DNA of 64,000 bases from Notolepis coatsorum (taxonomy: Eukaryota > Chordata > Actinopteri > Aulopiformes > Paralepididae). How positions within the stretch are numbered: position 1 is the first letter of the stretch; every line of letters starts with the position of its first letter. Shown in pieces: positions 26,270 through 39,434 of this stretch. The notes under the pieces were generated by a model. It was not told the DNA's origin, searched no databases, and worked only from the letters and a program-made list of their open reading frames with translations. The stretch spans positions 81,599,184 to 81,663,183 of the forward strand of contig OZ020589.1 in the NCBI GenBank assembly GCA_963971535.1, in the 5' to 3' direction. The position numbers and the translations under genes were made by a program.

Positions 26270-26977
26270 GGCTGGGTAGCGCAGCGGACTAATTGATTGA
26301 TTGATTGATTGATTGGGTGGGGGACACTGTACAACTGTACAAGCAAAACTGTACATTGGAATATTGACAAAACCATACTTGGTCATTTACTGTACATTGG
26401 AGGGGGTTGGGTTAGGACATTTACAGGGGCCAGTTTCGAATTGCAGTCTCCCGTCGGTGTTCTTTGAGAGTGGTTTTGAAAGTGGGTAGTGATTCACATT
26501 CCTTTACAGCTTGGTAGGGTGTTCCACATTGAGCACCTGCCTACCACCGCAGAGACACTGGGATCGAATCCAGCTGTCAGCGGTTCCTCCGGCTTGGTCG
26601 GTCATCCATACTAACACAATTGGCAGTGTTAGCGGGTGGGAAGCCGGTGGGGTATGTATCCTGGTAGTTGTAAACAGCGACTCCTACAGGTCGGTCAAGG
26701 CGCCTGCTCAGCAAGGAAGGGAACTGGGGGAGGTAGTGTGATCCTCCCACGCGTTACACTCCCCCAGTTAGAGTCCTCGCTGTCAGGTGAAAAGAAGCGG
26801 TTGGTTGACTCCACATGTGTCAGAGGAAGCGTGTGGTCTTCACCCTCCCCAGACCGACGGTAGGGGGTAAGTGCGCAACAACCAGGAAGGGAATTGGCAT
26901 AACGACTAACATTGGGATGGGAGAAAAAATGCAGGAAAGGGGGAAAAAATATATTTTTTTGTATGTAATTCAAATCC
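26270..26977 (+). mobile_element. tRNA-derived SINE, copy 2 (split by a LINE end)
   Basis: The A-box side (ggctgggtagcgcagcgg) is at 26272. The B box (gggatcgaatcc) is at about 26569. Between them is a 5'-truncated LINE end. The body shares cgactcctacaggtcgg with copies 1 and 3, and the A-rich tail is near 26930-26975. Confidence 0.8.
26291..26533 (-). mobile_element. LINE family E 3' end inside SINE copy 2
   Basis: The minus strand matches the C-terminal codons and early 3' UTR of the LINE at 24331-24470 (WN-LP followed by KE-type residues). It ends in a tail of caat units at 26291-26313. This shows that family E uses a CAAT-type tail. Confidence 0.78.
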
Positions 26978-27461
26978 TTTTTTTTATCCACTTTTTCTCC
27001 TTATTTTTTCTATTTTTCTCCCATCCCAATTTTGCCTCGCCAAATCTCCCTTCAATTCTCCCCTCCCCTGTCTCAAACGTTGCTAGACTATGCCTCCCAC
27101 TGGTCGGCTGCAGTGAGGACCAAGCCTTGCATCACGTGTCCCCTCCGGTACACAAGGAGGCAGCTGTCGCATCTTTTCACCCGAACAGCGCGATCTCTCA
27201 GTGGCGAGGAGTAACGTGTGGGAGGCTCATGCTGCCCCCGATACTTCCTGATTCTGCTGTACAGGCGCACCAACCGACCTGTAGGAGTCGCTGTCCACAA
27301 CGTCCAATCCCCACCCACCGACTTTCCCACCCCTAACTGCCAATTGTGTTAGTATGAACGACCAGCCAAGCCGGTAGCAACGCCGAGAGCTGGGCTCGAA
27401 CCCAGCATCTCCTGCGTTAGTGGCGAGCGCCTTGCCCACTGCGCCACTTAGCCGCCCAATT
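26978..27461 (-). mobile_element. tRNA-derived SINE, copy 3
   Basis: The best preserved head. The minus strand reads aagtggcgcagtgggcaagg (A box), then gggttcgagccc (B box), near 27440-27390. The body with cgactcctacaggtcgg and the A/T-rich tail extend to about 26978. Copies 2 and 3 lie tail to tail. Confidence 0.85.
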
Positions 27462-27692
27462 AAAATCATTTGTTGAACATGAACACATAAATGGAGGTAC
27501 AGTATAGTTGTTTTTTCATATCCATTTTTCAAAGCATCTTAATGTGTTACTACACATTAAACAACATTATTTAATGATGAACAAATCAAGTACAAACAAT
27601 GTTGATAATGAGTTATAAATAATGTAGAACTAATTTGTAAATGTTATACAAATAGTTATAAATGATTTAATAATAATCTACGAAAGTATATA

Positions 27693-27765
27693 AATGGTTT
27701 TTATTTAACCTTTATTTTACCAGGTAGTCAGTTGAGATCAAAGATCTCTTTTTCGAGCAAAACCT
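27693..27765. repeat. Short common fish repeat in the right arm
   Basis: The phrase tttatttaacctttatttta followed by ccaggtagtcagttgag interrupts the right arm relative to the left. It is a widespread repeat fragment in fish. Confidence 0.5.
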
Positions 27766-27850
27766 GGACAATTATGATTAGTTCATTATCTACAAATACC
27801 TTATAAAGGTCTTATAACTGAGTGTTATTATAAAGTGTTACCGAATAGTC

Positions 27851-29265
27851 TGTTAGGAGCCGGTTATATTGTTTTGAATTGAATAGCCCTCCAACCCGGC
27901 GTGGCAACTTGACTTTGCAACTCCTGGCGGCATATAACAGAGTAGCAACCTGGTTACCACAAGCACCACCGACACAGCATGATCAATGCATGATTAACGC
28001 GGTAGCAGAGCTCAGAATACTGAGAGCTGCATCTGTACATTGTACTTATTTTTTCTATTTGTCTGCACTCAGCATGAGTGTGTGTGCTTCTTCTTAAGTG
28101 GAGAAAAAAAACAAGACAAAAACAAGTATTTCCTTTTCCTCACTAGGTTTCTATTTTTTTATAAAACTATTTCTTTCTCTGTCACTTTATATTTATATTG
28201 TCTTCTCCATTCACGCAGGCGGCAAAAACAAGATGGCTGTGTTTCCAAACATTCTCATTCTCAGGTCGATTGAAGTCACAGGTCATGTGAATCTAGTGTT
28301 GCATGTTACACCAATTGGTCATCCACACCAGGCATCCGATCTAGCACCAGTTCTCTGTCATCAAAGTGCATCTGTGGAGTTCTATCACTAGTGGCATAAC
28401 TAAAAAAATTTAATTACTTCCACGGGTGACAGTTTTTTGTGTAGCATGCAAAGGTGTCCTTAATTTGATTATTTTCAAAAATAATTAATGAGTTGAAATG
28501 AGGTGTGAAAAGTCAGGGTAGACAATACTAAGAAGACAATGACACGGGGGGGTTGCTATTTCTTGGGATAAGCAGGAGGAACCATTATTTAGAATGCAGT
28601 CGATTATAGACGTAGAATTGTGGAGCAGCTATAGGCGTCTCGCCTGCACCACTTAATGGAATGGAATGATCTTGGAGCTTGGGCACCGCTAATCAAAAAT
28701 CAATGACTTGGCAATGATTTTGGTGGCTCAGTTGGAGTCTCATATCACAACAAGTAAATCATGCATGACGGGTAAAACAATGACTCTAGCCAAAGTCAAC
28801 TCGGCTCCTAATTGCCAATTAATGTGGTCGGTTTGAGGAATATGGTGTGAAATTAAGTTCAGATAATTGATCTTCAGCCGAGGAAAGTGTTCGGACAGGG
28901 GTAGTTCATCCAATTTTTTATTTTTTTTATAAAACAATTTAAGATTACTGTATATATATAGACATTTTTTGTGTGATCAGGCATGTTGGAAGTGGGGGTG
29001 CGTCAGCTTCCCCTTACTGCACGTAAGTCTTTATTTATTTTATTACCTTTATTTGTCAAAAGAAATACACTTCTTGAAATACTCTTTCCAGAAATCCTGA
29101 CACAGTTACACAAGATAATCCACGGACCTTGTTGTGAACAGTTCCATTAAGAATTATTGACGGGTGTATGGGTAGAAAATAGGCTAGTTCCCAATAAAAC
29201 TGTATTTTTTGGCACTTTGAGTGACAGCAGACATCTCTATGGCAGATACTTCCAAAACTCAGCAA
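27851..29265. other. Unassigned non-coding DNA
   Basis: About 1.4 kb with no gene or element that I can define. Short T-rich and AT-rich stretches occur near 28150 and 28915. Confidence 0.5.
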
Positions 29266-29478
<213 letters not shown>

Positions 29479-30306
29479 ATTTATATGTTGGCGGGTTTGA
29501 ATGTGTGTGCCTGTGCAGAACTGAGCATAATGTTTTCTAGAAAACAGTTTCTATGTTTGACTTTTTAAGGGAACCCTGCTTGTTTTTTATTTCTTTTTTT
29601 AGTTTGATCTGCTACTGCTGCTGTGGGGACCTGTATTATTTAATCTGTACTTCTTTGTGATAGCATGCAAACACTTGGAATTAAAACCACACAGGCTAGA
29701 AGGCTGACAGTAACGGAGCGTTTGTTCTCGCCATTAAAGATAATCATCCAATCATAGTGCCTAAGGGGGGGACCTAGAGGGAATTTGAAAGGTAACATTC
29801 GGAATGCGAAGAGTACCACTTCAGTCAGGCAAAAACAATTACCTTTCTAATAACAATCTGCCGCTGCGGTATTAGCATCGTAGCACTTGTTGCTTGGTAA
29901 CTGCGTGCTGGATTATTATTTCTGAGAAAGGGAATTGTTTGTCAGAACATTGCTGTCATTCGAGCTCAATCTGATTGAATCTGCAGCGGGCCACCCAGCA
30001 AGGTCTTTCTTGATGTGTGCCATGTGTTTACACAGATCTAATAATACCACTCCTATGTGATCGGGCCTCTGGAGTAAAGCAGTTCTGCTGGTGTGCATAA
30101 TGTCCACATTGTTTTTGATTGACTGCTGTATGCCTTGGATCAGGACACATGGAAACACATTGTGTTTGATAACCCATACAGCAGGCTACCTACAGTGGTA
30201 AACAGTACCCAGTTGGACTGCATGAAACTATAAACTGATTATTAAAACTGTATAGACAATCCCATGGACCAAAGTTGCCTTGAGGCTCCAGGTATGATGT
30301 ATGCAG
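29479..30306. other. Unassigned DNA
   Basis: No feature recognised. Confidence 0.5.
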
Positions 30307-31266
30307 TTAAAGGCGCTCCCATAGTCCAGCAGACTGTACACAGAGCAGACTCGCGGATGTCCGCGCGGACTCTTGAGCTTTGATCTCAGCGGACAGCAGA
30401 CCCACAGGTGGGAAGCTCCTATTTTCTGACGCACGGACATCCGCGCCGCTGACTTGGTGTCACACAAAACGCTGCTCGGCGTTTTGGTTGACATCGAACT
30501 GCATTTAATGTGACGCCGATCTGCATTTTACTCTGAACACTCGCTCTGTGCCAAGAGAGATGTTTGAATGGCTTTTCTAAATGAAGTGTGTAAAATTGCC
30601 AGTTTTATTTCGAAATATTGGAAATGGAGATAACATAGAATGTTATCTCCGTTTCCAATATTTTGAAATAAAACTGGTGCTTTTATTTCATGCAATGTGT
30701 GTCTTTTCAGCACCACGCGCTGTCCACCTCAAGCCTATACGGTACATTGCATCTCCTGCCTATATACCTGTTATTCAAGTTCGTAAAACTGCCAGTTTTA
30801 TTATCGAAATATTGGAAACGGAGATAACATACTCTTTATTTTGACATCGGATGACGACGACATGACAGAAGTTGAACAGCGTGGGGACAATTGTGTAAAC
30901 TGCCGCGTGACATGTAGGAAATTGGTCCGCGGAGGTCCGCTCGACTAGGAAGGCTCAAAGAGTCCGCGCGGACCTCCGCGGGGTCTGCTCTGTGTACAGT
31001 CTGCTGGACAAAGGCGCTCCCATAGTCCAGCAGACTGTACACAGAGCAGACTCCGCGGATGTCCGCGCGCGCGGACTCTTGAGCTTTGATCTCAGCGGAC
31101 AGCAGACCCACAGGTGCGACGCTCCTATTTTCTGAGGCGCGGACATCCGCGCCGCTGACTTGGTGTCACACAAAACGCTGCTCTGCGTTTTGGTTGACAT
31201 CGAACTGCATTTAATGTGACGCTGCGCGAGCGATTGGTGGCGCGAGGAGAGAGATGAGCCCGTGAA

Positions 31267-31356
<90 letters not shown>

Positions 31357-31547
31357 ATGTTCCCTCTGATCTGTACAGTAGAACAGACAGAATTGTGGGA
31401 AATGTAGTAAAACTGGTGCGAGAAATGTAGGAAATAGACCGCGAACGTCCGCTGAGATCTGCTCGACTATGAAAGCTCAAAGAGCCGCGCGGACATCCGC
31501 GGAGTCTGCTCTGTGTACAGTCTGCTGGACTATGGGAGCGCCTTTAG
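30307..31547. mobile_element. Tandem pair of long-TIR foldback elements
   Basis: The terminal block beginning aaggcgctcccatagtcc appears at about 30310 and 31013 in direct orientation. Its reverse complement ends the units at about 31010 (truncated) and 31545. Arms of roughly 90-200 bp include tgtacacagagcagactc and gcgcggac. Outer flanks suggest a TA target. The first unit also contains an internal hairpin with 40-bp arms at 30599-30677, whose half recurs at 30785. Confidence 0.75.
31271..31352. repeat. (CT)n microsatellite
   Basis: About 40 CT units inside the second foldback unit. Confidence 0.97.
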
Positions 31548-31689
31548 ACACGCTCTGAATTGCAGTCCAAAAAAAATATTGTAGAGATCTGACAAACTTT
31601 ATAAAAATAAACAAGATGTATTTTAAAGCAAAGTATTTATTTTCACAACAGCCCCAATAGCTTGCTGTTGAAAGGCCAGCACCTTTTAA

Positions 31690-32110
31690 CATGCGGATAC
31701 GTGGCTGTGTTTGCAGGCCTAAAGCTATATTATATATTATAGCTATGGATCTAATAATATAGTCGATTGTCATTGAGTTTCTTCCGGTCAAGATGCAAAA
31801 AACAGATCATTTTTCCATCCATACATTTCCGTTTTATACCGTCGTGAATATGAGTGTAGTTTCAGGGTGGTCTGGTGTCATTTCCAAAATGACAGACACC
31901 GCCACATCGTTTCAAATGGAGTGCAATAACGGCCGCAAGTTATTAGGCGGCGGTGTTGGACTTTTGAGATCTCAGACCCATCCCCAGTGATAACACAGGC
32001 TGCCGGCATGTCTTTATGAATGGAAATATCGAATAAAAGAAACAACGATGAAAACCCGACTATACTCTGGTTTTCGGGAGTCCTGGCACTCAACGTTCGG
32101 CGAGTTAACC
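31690..32110. repeat. Dispersed repeat R2, copy 1
   Basis: Matches 32690-32915 plus 33385-33650. Shared features are ttttccatccatac, taccgt-gtgaatat, aatatcgaataaa and the end ggcgagttaaccc. No coding potential. Confidence 0.65.
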
Positions 32111-32129
32111 CTAGATCTTAGATCCTAAT

Positions 32130-32689
<560 letters not shown>

Positions 32690-33650
32690 GCTAGGCCGCT
32701 CTTTAAACAATAGGACTGCGTCACCTTGTTTGTAGAGCTATAACTATATTCTATATTATAGTTATGGATACAATACTATGGCCCATTTGACATCACCTAT
32801 CTATCGTTCAATATGTGAAAAATAATGAATTTTCCCATCCATACGTTCCTGTGTTATACCGTGGTGAATATAAGTATGGTTTTAGAGCGGTCTAGGGTAA
32901 TTCATGAAATGCTCCATGGTGGGAGTCGAGCTAGAGGTGATGGCAGAGAGGGGGATGGGAAGGAAGCTGGCTTCTATCCTGGAGAATCCCTCCCACCCCC
33001 TCTACGACGACCTAGTCAAGATGAGAAGCACGTTCAGCCACAGACTCATACCCCCCCGACACTCAACTAACCGCCTCGGACAGTCCTTCATACCAGTGGC
33101 CATCAGGCTCCACAACATGGACTGCTGCCAGACATCCAACTAGAACTAATAGGAACCTAAAAAGGACAATAACAATACCTTATGCATACTGCACCTTATG
33201 TGAATACTGTGATACTGTGAATACTGTATATTTCTTTCAGTTAGTTAGATAGTAAATTATATTGACTTATTTGTTTACACTGCTTGTGTTGTTTTTACTA
33301 GCCGACCCCCCCCCCCCCCCCCCATGCTGCTATGATGCCTGAATTTCCCCAAGGGGATCAATAAAGGAATATCTTATCTTATAGCCCTATACGTCAATTC
33401 CACAGACGTTGCCATTTCTTGCCTGTACACGCTATTATTCCGAAATCAAGCGGGATGCGGCCGGTATTGCACTTTGGCGACCTCAGACTCATTCCCTATG
33501 GTAACACAGAGGTCCGTGGATGAATAATGAATAAAAATATCGAATAAAGGAATAAACTACCAAAACCCGAGAAATCTCGGTTCTTGGCGCCCAACGCATG
33601 GCGAGTTAACCCAGGATATCTCGGGTCTGGCACCCAATGTGTTAAGCAAA
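32690..33650. repeat. Dispersed repeat R2, copy 2, split by a LINE end
   Basis: The two halves 32690-32915 and 33385-33650 together match R2 copy 1. The interruption is a 5'-truncated LINE. Confidence 0.6.
32916..33384 (+). mobile_element. 5'-truncated LINE 3' end
   Basis: It encodes the last residues of a LINE protein: SILENPSHPLYDDL, then RLIPPRHST and VAIRLHN, with a stop near 33143. A 3' UTR with a C run (33307-33323) follows. The end is aataaaggaatatcttatct, a simple tail. The protein stretch is a recognisable C-terminus of a fish LINE family. Confidence 0.8.
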
Positions 33651-33721
33651 ACAGGGCCCAATGTTTCAAAACACTACACACAATTAGCACAACCACACAC
33701 ACAATTAGCAGAACACCTTTG
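33651..33721. other. Flank with 5' copy of an 18-bp direct repeat
   Basis: acaattagcagaacacct at 33704-33721 recurs at about 34240-34257. Confidence 0.6.
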
Positions 33722-34241
33722 ATCATGTTTGTAAAAAAGCAATGAAGTCAGTAGGTATAATTAGGAAGGTGTGTTCATTGATAAATAGAAGTTGTTTTTT
33801 AATCCTGTATTATAGTCTTATCTTTCCTTACATATCTTATTGTAACATAATTTGGGCTATTTTTAAAGCAAACTACAAAGAAATTCTCATCCAAAAGTAG
33901 TAGATAGATAACAGGTCATACATGTAGGTATGTATCTGGTTATGTGGGTGGGTAGGTTTATAGGCAGGTGGGTGGGTTGTTATATATTATTATGTACACA
34001 GTATATCCATGTATGTACTGTGTGTATGTATGTTTGTATTAACACGAATCTTTTAATGTATTCTGGTATTTTATAATATGCATATTCTTGTATTTTTGTA
34101 TGTTTGATTTTATAAAACGGGGGACGTTCTTGATAAGCCTCTAGGCTTCTAACTTCTCCTTCACAATCGTTATAACTTATTATGTATTGTTTTTACTTCT
34201 GTTTAACTGTGTTAATAAACAAACAAACAAACAAACAAACA
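33722..34241 (+). mobile_element. Probable LINE 3' fragment with AAAC tail
   Basis: AT-rich non-coding sequence that ends in about six aaac units at 34216-34241. It is bracketed by the 18-bp direct repeat acaattagcagaacacct. A simple tail plus a long direct repeat fits a target-primed LINE insertion. No protein remnant is visible. Confidence 0.5.
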
Positions 34242-34257
34242 ATTAGCAGAACACCTC

Positions 34258-35202
<945 letters not shown>

Positions 35203-35203
<1 letters not shown>

Positions 35204-35242
35204 GTGTGGGTGACCTGGCGAAGCCAGGTTGCCACCCACACT
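35203..35242. repeat. 40-bp near-perfect palindrome
   Basis: Arms agtgtgggtg and acctggc pair with gccaggt and cacccacact around a small loop. It sits directly at the end of the ATT array. A similar cacccacact phrase lies at 39057. Confidence 0.8.
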
Positions 35243-36099
35243 ATACATATCCATACTCTTTTTATTCTTTATTCTTTATTCTTTATTCCACCGATTTTGC
35301 AAACACTTTGCAACACGTAAGCGTTCGCGCCCCATACACGTGAAAGGTATCAAAACGAGCGGCTTGCCTATGGCAACACCGGTCTCCGAACTCGTAAAGT
35401 TTCACCGCACCGTCTGGCTACGAATCGACTTTAAACGGTAAAATTTCGGTCCCATTGGGAATGCATTGCATTTTAGAGTGTAGCAGCTGAAATAATCTTT
35501 TTCCCCCTACCTTGGGTGAATTGCGAGTGTGATCTCAATTTTGGACGTAGAAATAAAACAAACACATCGAAACGATGACACGGCTGTCAACCCGCTCACA
35601 AAAGAAAAATAAATGGAATTGGACATTTCTATCTCAACTGACGACCATTTGTTTGAAGGTTCTCCTCCCCATTGACCGCCATGCAATCGCACTCTAGAAA
35701 TCACATTTTTCACACTATTTTTTAGCCTTCTGTTCCGATCGCCGAAGGAGTGCCACAATATCGCACGAATGTCACAATATCGCGCACAACCCTTCGCCTA
35801 CTCGTTGTAGTGCTCATGTGCGCGTCACAACGCTTCATCTCTTATAGTTTTCTTTTAATCAATGTGACAATGCAGTCATGCATCTGCCTCCATAGAAATG
35901 CATTGGATAGAAAATATGCAAGTCATAGTGATTGCTTCACCTGTGTGGCTCATGGCTCACTCATGATTGGTTCAGCTGTGTGGCTCGTGGCTGAGCTGCC
36001 AATGACATCATCCACTTAACCCATCATTGGCCATCACTGTGTTGCAGTACTGAATTGCTGACAGCGCCCTCTGTCTTGTGGGTTGTGTCATTGTACTCA
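35243..36099. other. Unassigned DNA
   Basis: Contains short ttctttattctttatt repeats at 35262-35288. No gene recognised. Confidence 0.5.
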
Positions 36100-36466
36100 G
36101 TAGGGATATCCTCTTTCATTTTTCATTGGTCCATGTTGACCACCTTTCATTGGTCGATGTTGACCACTCCCCCGATCCTTAGACCACGCCCCCTTAGGCC
36201 ACACCCCCTCAGTGTATCTCTTGAACCGTTTGCCACACCCCCTCAGTGTATCTCTTGAACCGTTTGTCGTAGAGACTTGCGGATTGTGCCATTGGTCGAT
36301 GTTGACCACCTTTCATTGGTCGATGTTGACCACTCCCCCTGTTGACCACCTTTCATTGGTCGATGTTGACCACTCCCCCGATCCTTAGACCACGCCCCCT
36401 TAGGCCACACAGTGTATCTCTTGAACCGTTTGTCGTAGAGACTTGCGGATTGTGCCATTGTACTCG
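36100..36466. repeat. Partially duplicated unit before the GTGTAATA array
   Basis: The phrases cattggtcgatgttgaccac, cccccgatccttagacca and ttgaaccgtttgtcgtagag each occur two or three times. A related copy lies on the far side of the array at 38893-39030. Confidence 0.85.
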
Positions 36467-38892
36467 GTGTAATAGTGTAATAGTGTGTAATAGTGTAATA
36501 GTGTAATAGTGTGTAATAGTGTAATAGTGTGTAATAGTGTAATAGTGTGTAATAGTGTGTAATAGTGTAATAGTGTGTAATAGTGTAATAGTGTAATAGT
36601 GTGTAATAGTGTAATAGTGTAATAGTGTGTAATAGTGTAATAGTGTGTAATAGTGTAATAGTGTAATAGTGTGTAATAGTGTAATAGTGTAATAGTGTAA
36701 TAGTGTGTAATAGTGTAATAGTGTAATAGTGTGTAATAGTGTAATAGTGTGTAATAGTGTAATAGTGTAATAGTGTAATAGTGTGTAATAGTGTAATAGT
36801 GTGTAATAGTGTGTAATAGTGTGTAATAGTGTAATAGTGTGTAATAGTGTGTAATAGTGTAATAGTGTGTAATAGTGTAATAGTGTAATAGTGTAATAGT
36901 GTGTAATAGTGTGTAATAGTGTAATAGTGTGTAATAGTGTAATAGTGTGTAATAGTGTAATAGTGTAATAGTGTGTAATAGTGTAATAGTGTAATAGTGT
37001 GTAATAGTGTAATAGTGTAATAGTGTGTAATAGTGTGTAATAGTGTAATAGTGTGTAATAGTGTAATAGTGTAATAGTGTAATAGTGTGTAATAGTGTAA
37101 TAGTGTAATAGTGTGTAATAGTGTAATAGTGTGTAATAGTGTAATAGTGCAATAGTGTGTAATAGTGTAATAGTGTGTAATAGTGTTATAGTGTGTAATA
37201 GTGTAATAGTGTAATAGTGTGTAATAGTGTAATAGTGTAATAGTGTGTAATAGTGTGTAATAGTGAAATAGTGTGTAATAGTGTGTAATAGTGTGTAATA
37301 GTGTAATAGTGTGTAATAGTGTAATAGTGTGTAATAGTGTAATAGTGTGTAATAGTGTAATAGTGTAATAGTGTGTAATAGTGTAATAGTGTGTAATAGT
37401 GTAATAGTGTGTAATAGTGTGTAATAGTGTAATAGTGTAATAGTGTGTAATAGTGTAATAGTGTAATAGTGTGTAATAGTGTAATAGTGTAATAGTGTGT
37501 AATAGTGTAATAGTGTAATAGTGTGTAATAGTGTAATAGTGTGTAATAGTGTAATAGTGTAATAGTGTGTAATAGTGTAATAGTGTAATAGTGTGTAATA
37601 GTGTAATAGTGTGTAATAGTGTAATAGTGTAATAGTGTGTAATAGTGTAATAGTGTAATAGTGTGTAATAGTGTGTAATAGTGTAATAGTGTGTAATAGT
37701 GTGTAATAGTGTAATAGTGTGTAATAGTGTAATAGTGCAATAGTGTGTAATAGTGTAATAGTGTAATAGTGTTATAGTGTGTAATAGTGTAATAGTGTAA
37801 TAGTGTAATAGTGTGTAATAGTGTAATAGTGTGTAATAGTGTAATAGTGTAATAGTGTGTAATAGTGTAATAGTGTGTAATAGTGTAATAGTGTGTAATA
37901 GTGTAATAGTGTAATAGTGTGTAATAGTGTAATAGTGTGTAATAGTGTGTAATAGTGTAATAGTGTAATAGTGTGTAATAGTGTAATAGTGTAATAGTGT
38001 GTAATAGTGTAATAGTGTAATAGTGTGTAATAGTGTAATAGTGTAATAGTGTGTAATAGTGTAATAGTGTGTAATAGTGTAATAGTGTAATAGTGTGTAA
38101 TAGTGTAATAGTGTAATAGTGTGTAATAGTGTAATAGTGTAATAGTGTGTAATAGTGTAATAGTGTGTAATAGTGTAATAGTGTGTAATAGTGTAATAGT
38201 GTGTAATAGTGTAATAGTGTGTAATAGTGTAATAGTGTGTAATAGTGTAATAGTGTGTAATAGTGTAATAGTGTAATAGTGCAATAGTGTGTAATAGTGT
38301 AATAGTGTAATAGTGTTATAGTGTGTAATAGTGTAATAGTGTAATAGTGTAATAGTGTGTAATAGTGTAATAGTGTGTAATAGTGTAATAGTGTGTAATA
38401 GTGTAAAAGTGTGTAATAGTGTAATAGTGTAATAGTGTGTAATAGTGTAATAGTGTAATAGTGTGTAATAGTGTAATAGTGTAATAGTGTGTAATAGTGT
38501 AATAGTGTGTAATAGTGTAATAGTGTAATAGTGTAATAGTGTGTAATAGTGTAATAGTGTAATAGTGTAATAGTGTGTAATAGTGTAATAGTGTAATAGT
38601 GTGTAATAGTGTAATAGTGTAATAGTGTGTAATAGTGTTATAGTGTGTAATAGTGTAATAGTGTGTAATAGTGTAATAGTGTGTAATAGTGTAATATTGT
38701 GTAATAGTGTGTAATAGTGTAATAGTGTAATAGTGTGTAATAGTGTTATAGTGTGTAATAGTGTAATAGTGTAATAGTGTAATAGTGTGTAATAGTGTGT
38801 AATAGTGTAATAGTGTGTAATAGTGTAATAGTGTGTAATAGTGTGTAATAGTGTGTAATAGTGTGTAATAGTGTAATATTGTGTAATAGTGT
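36467..38892. repeat. 2.4-kb quasi-periodic GTGTAATA array
   Basis: The array is built from two words, an 8-mer gtgtaata and a 10-mer gtgtgtaata, in irregular alternation. Rare variants gcaata (37149, 37737, 38281) and gttata (37185, 37771, 38315) recur in the same order at intervals of about 588 and 544 bp, a higher-order repeat. Minus-strand open frames of up to 250 residues are only repeat translations. Confidence 0.97.
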
Positions 38893-39096
38893 TGCGGGTT
38901 GTGTCATTGCACTCAGTAGGGATATCCTCTTTGATTGGTCTATGTTGACCACTCCCCCGATCCTTAGGCCGCGCCCCCTTTTTGTATCCTTTGAACCGTT
39001 TGTCATAGAGACTCGCGAGAGACCCTCTCCCCCGTTGGCCGGCGGTGCACAGGCGTCACCCACACTTTCACAATTTCCCCCGCGCGGAATTGTCTA

Positions 39097-39098
<2 letters not shown>
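38893..39098. repeat. Right flank, copy of the pre-array unit
   Basis: Matches 36070-36130 and 36160-36290 (actcagtagggatatcctct, cccccgatccttaggc, gaaccgtttgtcatagagac). The array therefore sits between two copies of one unit. Confidence 0.85.

Positions 39099-39160
<62 letters not shown>
39099..39160. repeat. (ATT)n microsatellite
   Basis: About 20 ATT units, followed by a spacer (accggcgtaggggcgaaac) akin to the one at 35090. Confidence 0.95.
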
Positions 39161-39161
<1 letters not shown>

Positions 39162-39329
39162 CTAGGCTCATGCGCGCTCATACCGGCGTAGGGGCGAAAC
39201 TAGCGTAGATCAGTGGCCAATCAGAGCAACGCGGAAGGACAAGCCAGTTGCCGAAAGCATAGACGCAACCCAGACCTCACAGTCTCTGAGTACACAGAGC
39301 TTCACAGGCTTGTACTGTATACTGCCACT

Positions 39330-39335
39330 TACACA

Positions 39336-39433
<98 letters not shown>
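39330..39433. repeat. (AC)n microsatellite
   Basis: About 50 AC units with one AT interruption. Confidence 0.97.

Positions 39434-39434
<1 letters not shown>

Larger units (their letters stand above)
25462..27842. mobile_element. Long-armed inverted-repeat DNA transposon
   Basis: The ends are ggtaacactttataataac and its reverse complement. Perfect 8-bp duplications gaatagtc flank it (25454-25461 and 27843-27850). The arms are long: 25462-25545 plus 26003-26262 pair with 27463-27690 plus 27766-27842. So the original element was essentially one hairpin of about 0.75 kb, later enlarged by SINE and LINE insertions. The superfamily is unclear; 8-bp duplications fit hAT or P. Confidence 0.88.

Noticed and set aside
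26978-27461. Functional tRNA gene from the A and B boxes
   Set aside because: The head is followed by a conserved non-tRNA body and an A-rich tail and recurs twice nearby: a SINE.
36400-38284. Tyr/His/Thr/Leu-rich minus-strand frames of 170-250 codons
   Set aside because: Pure translations of the GTGTAATA array.
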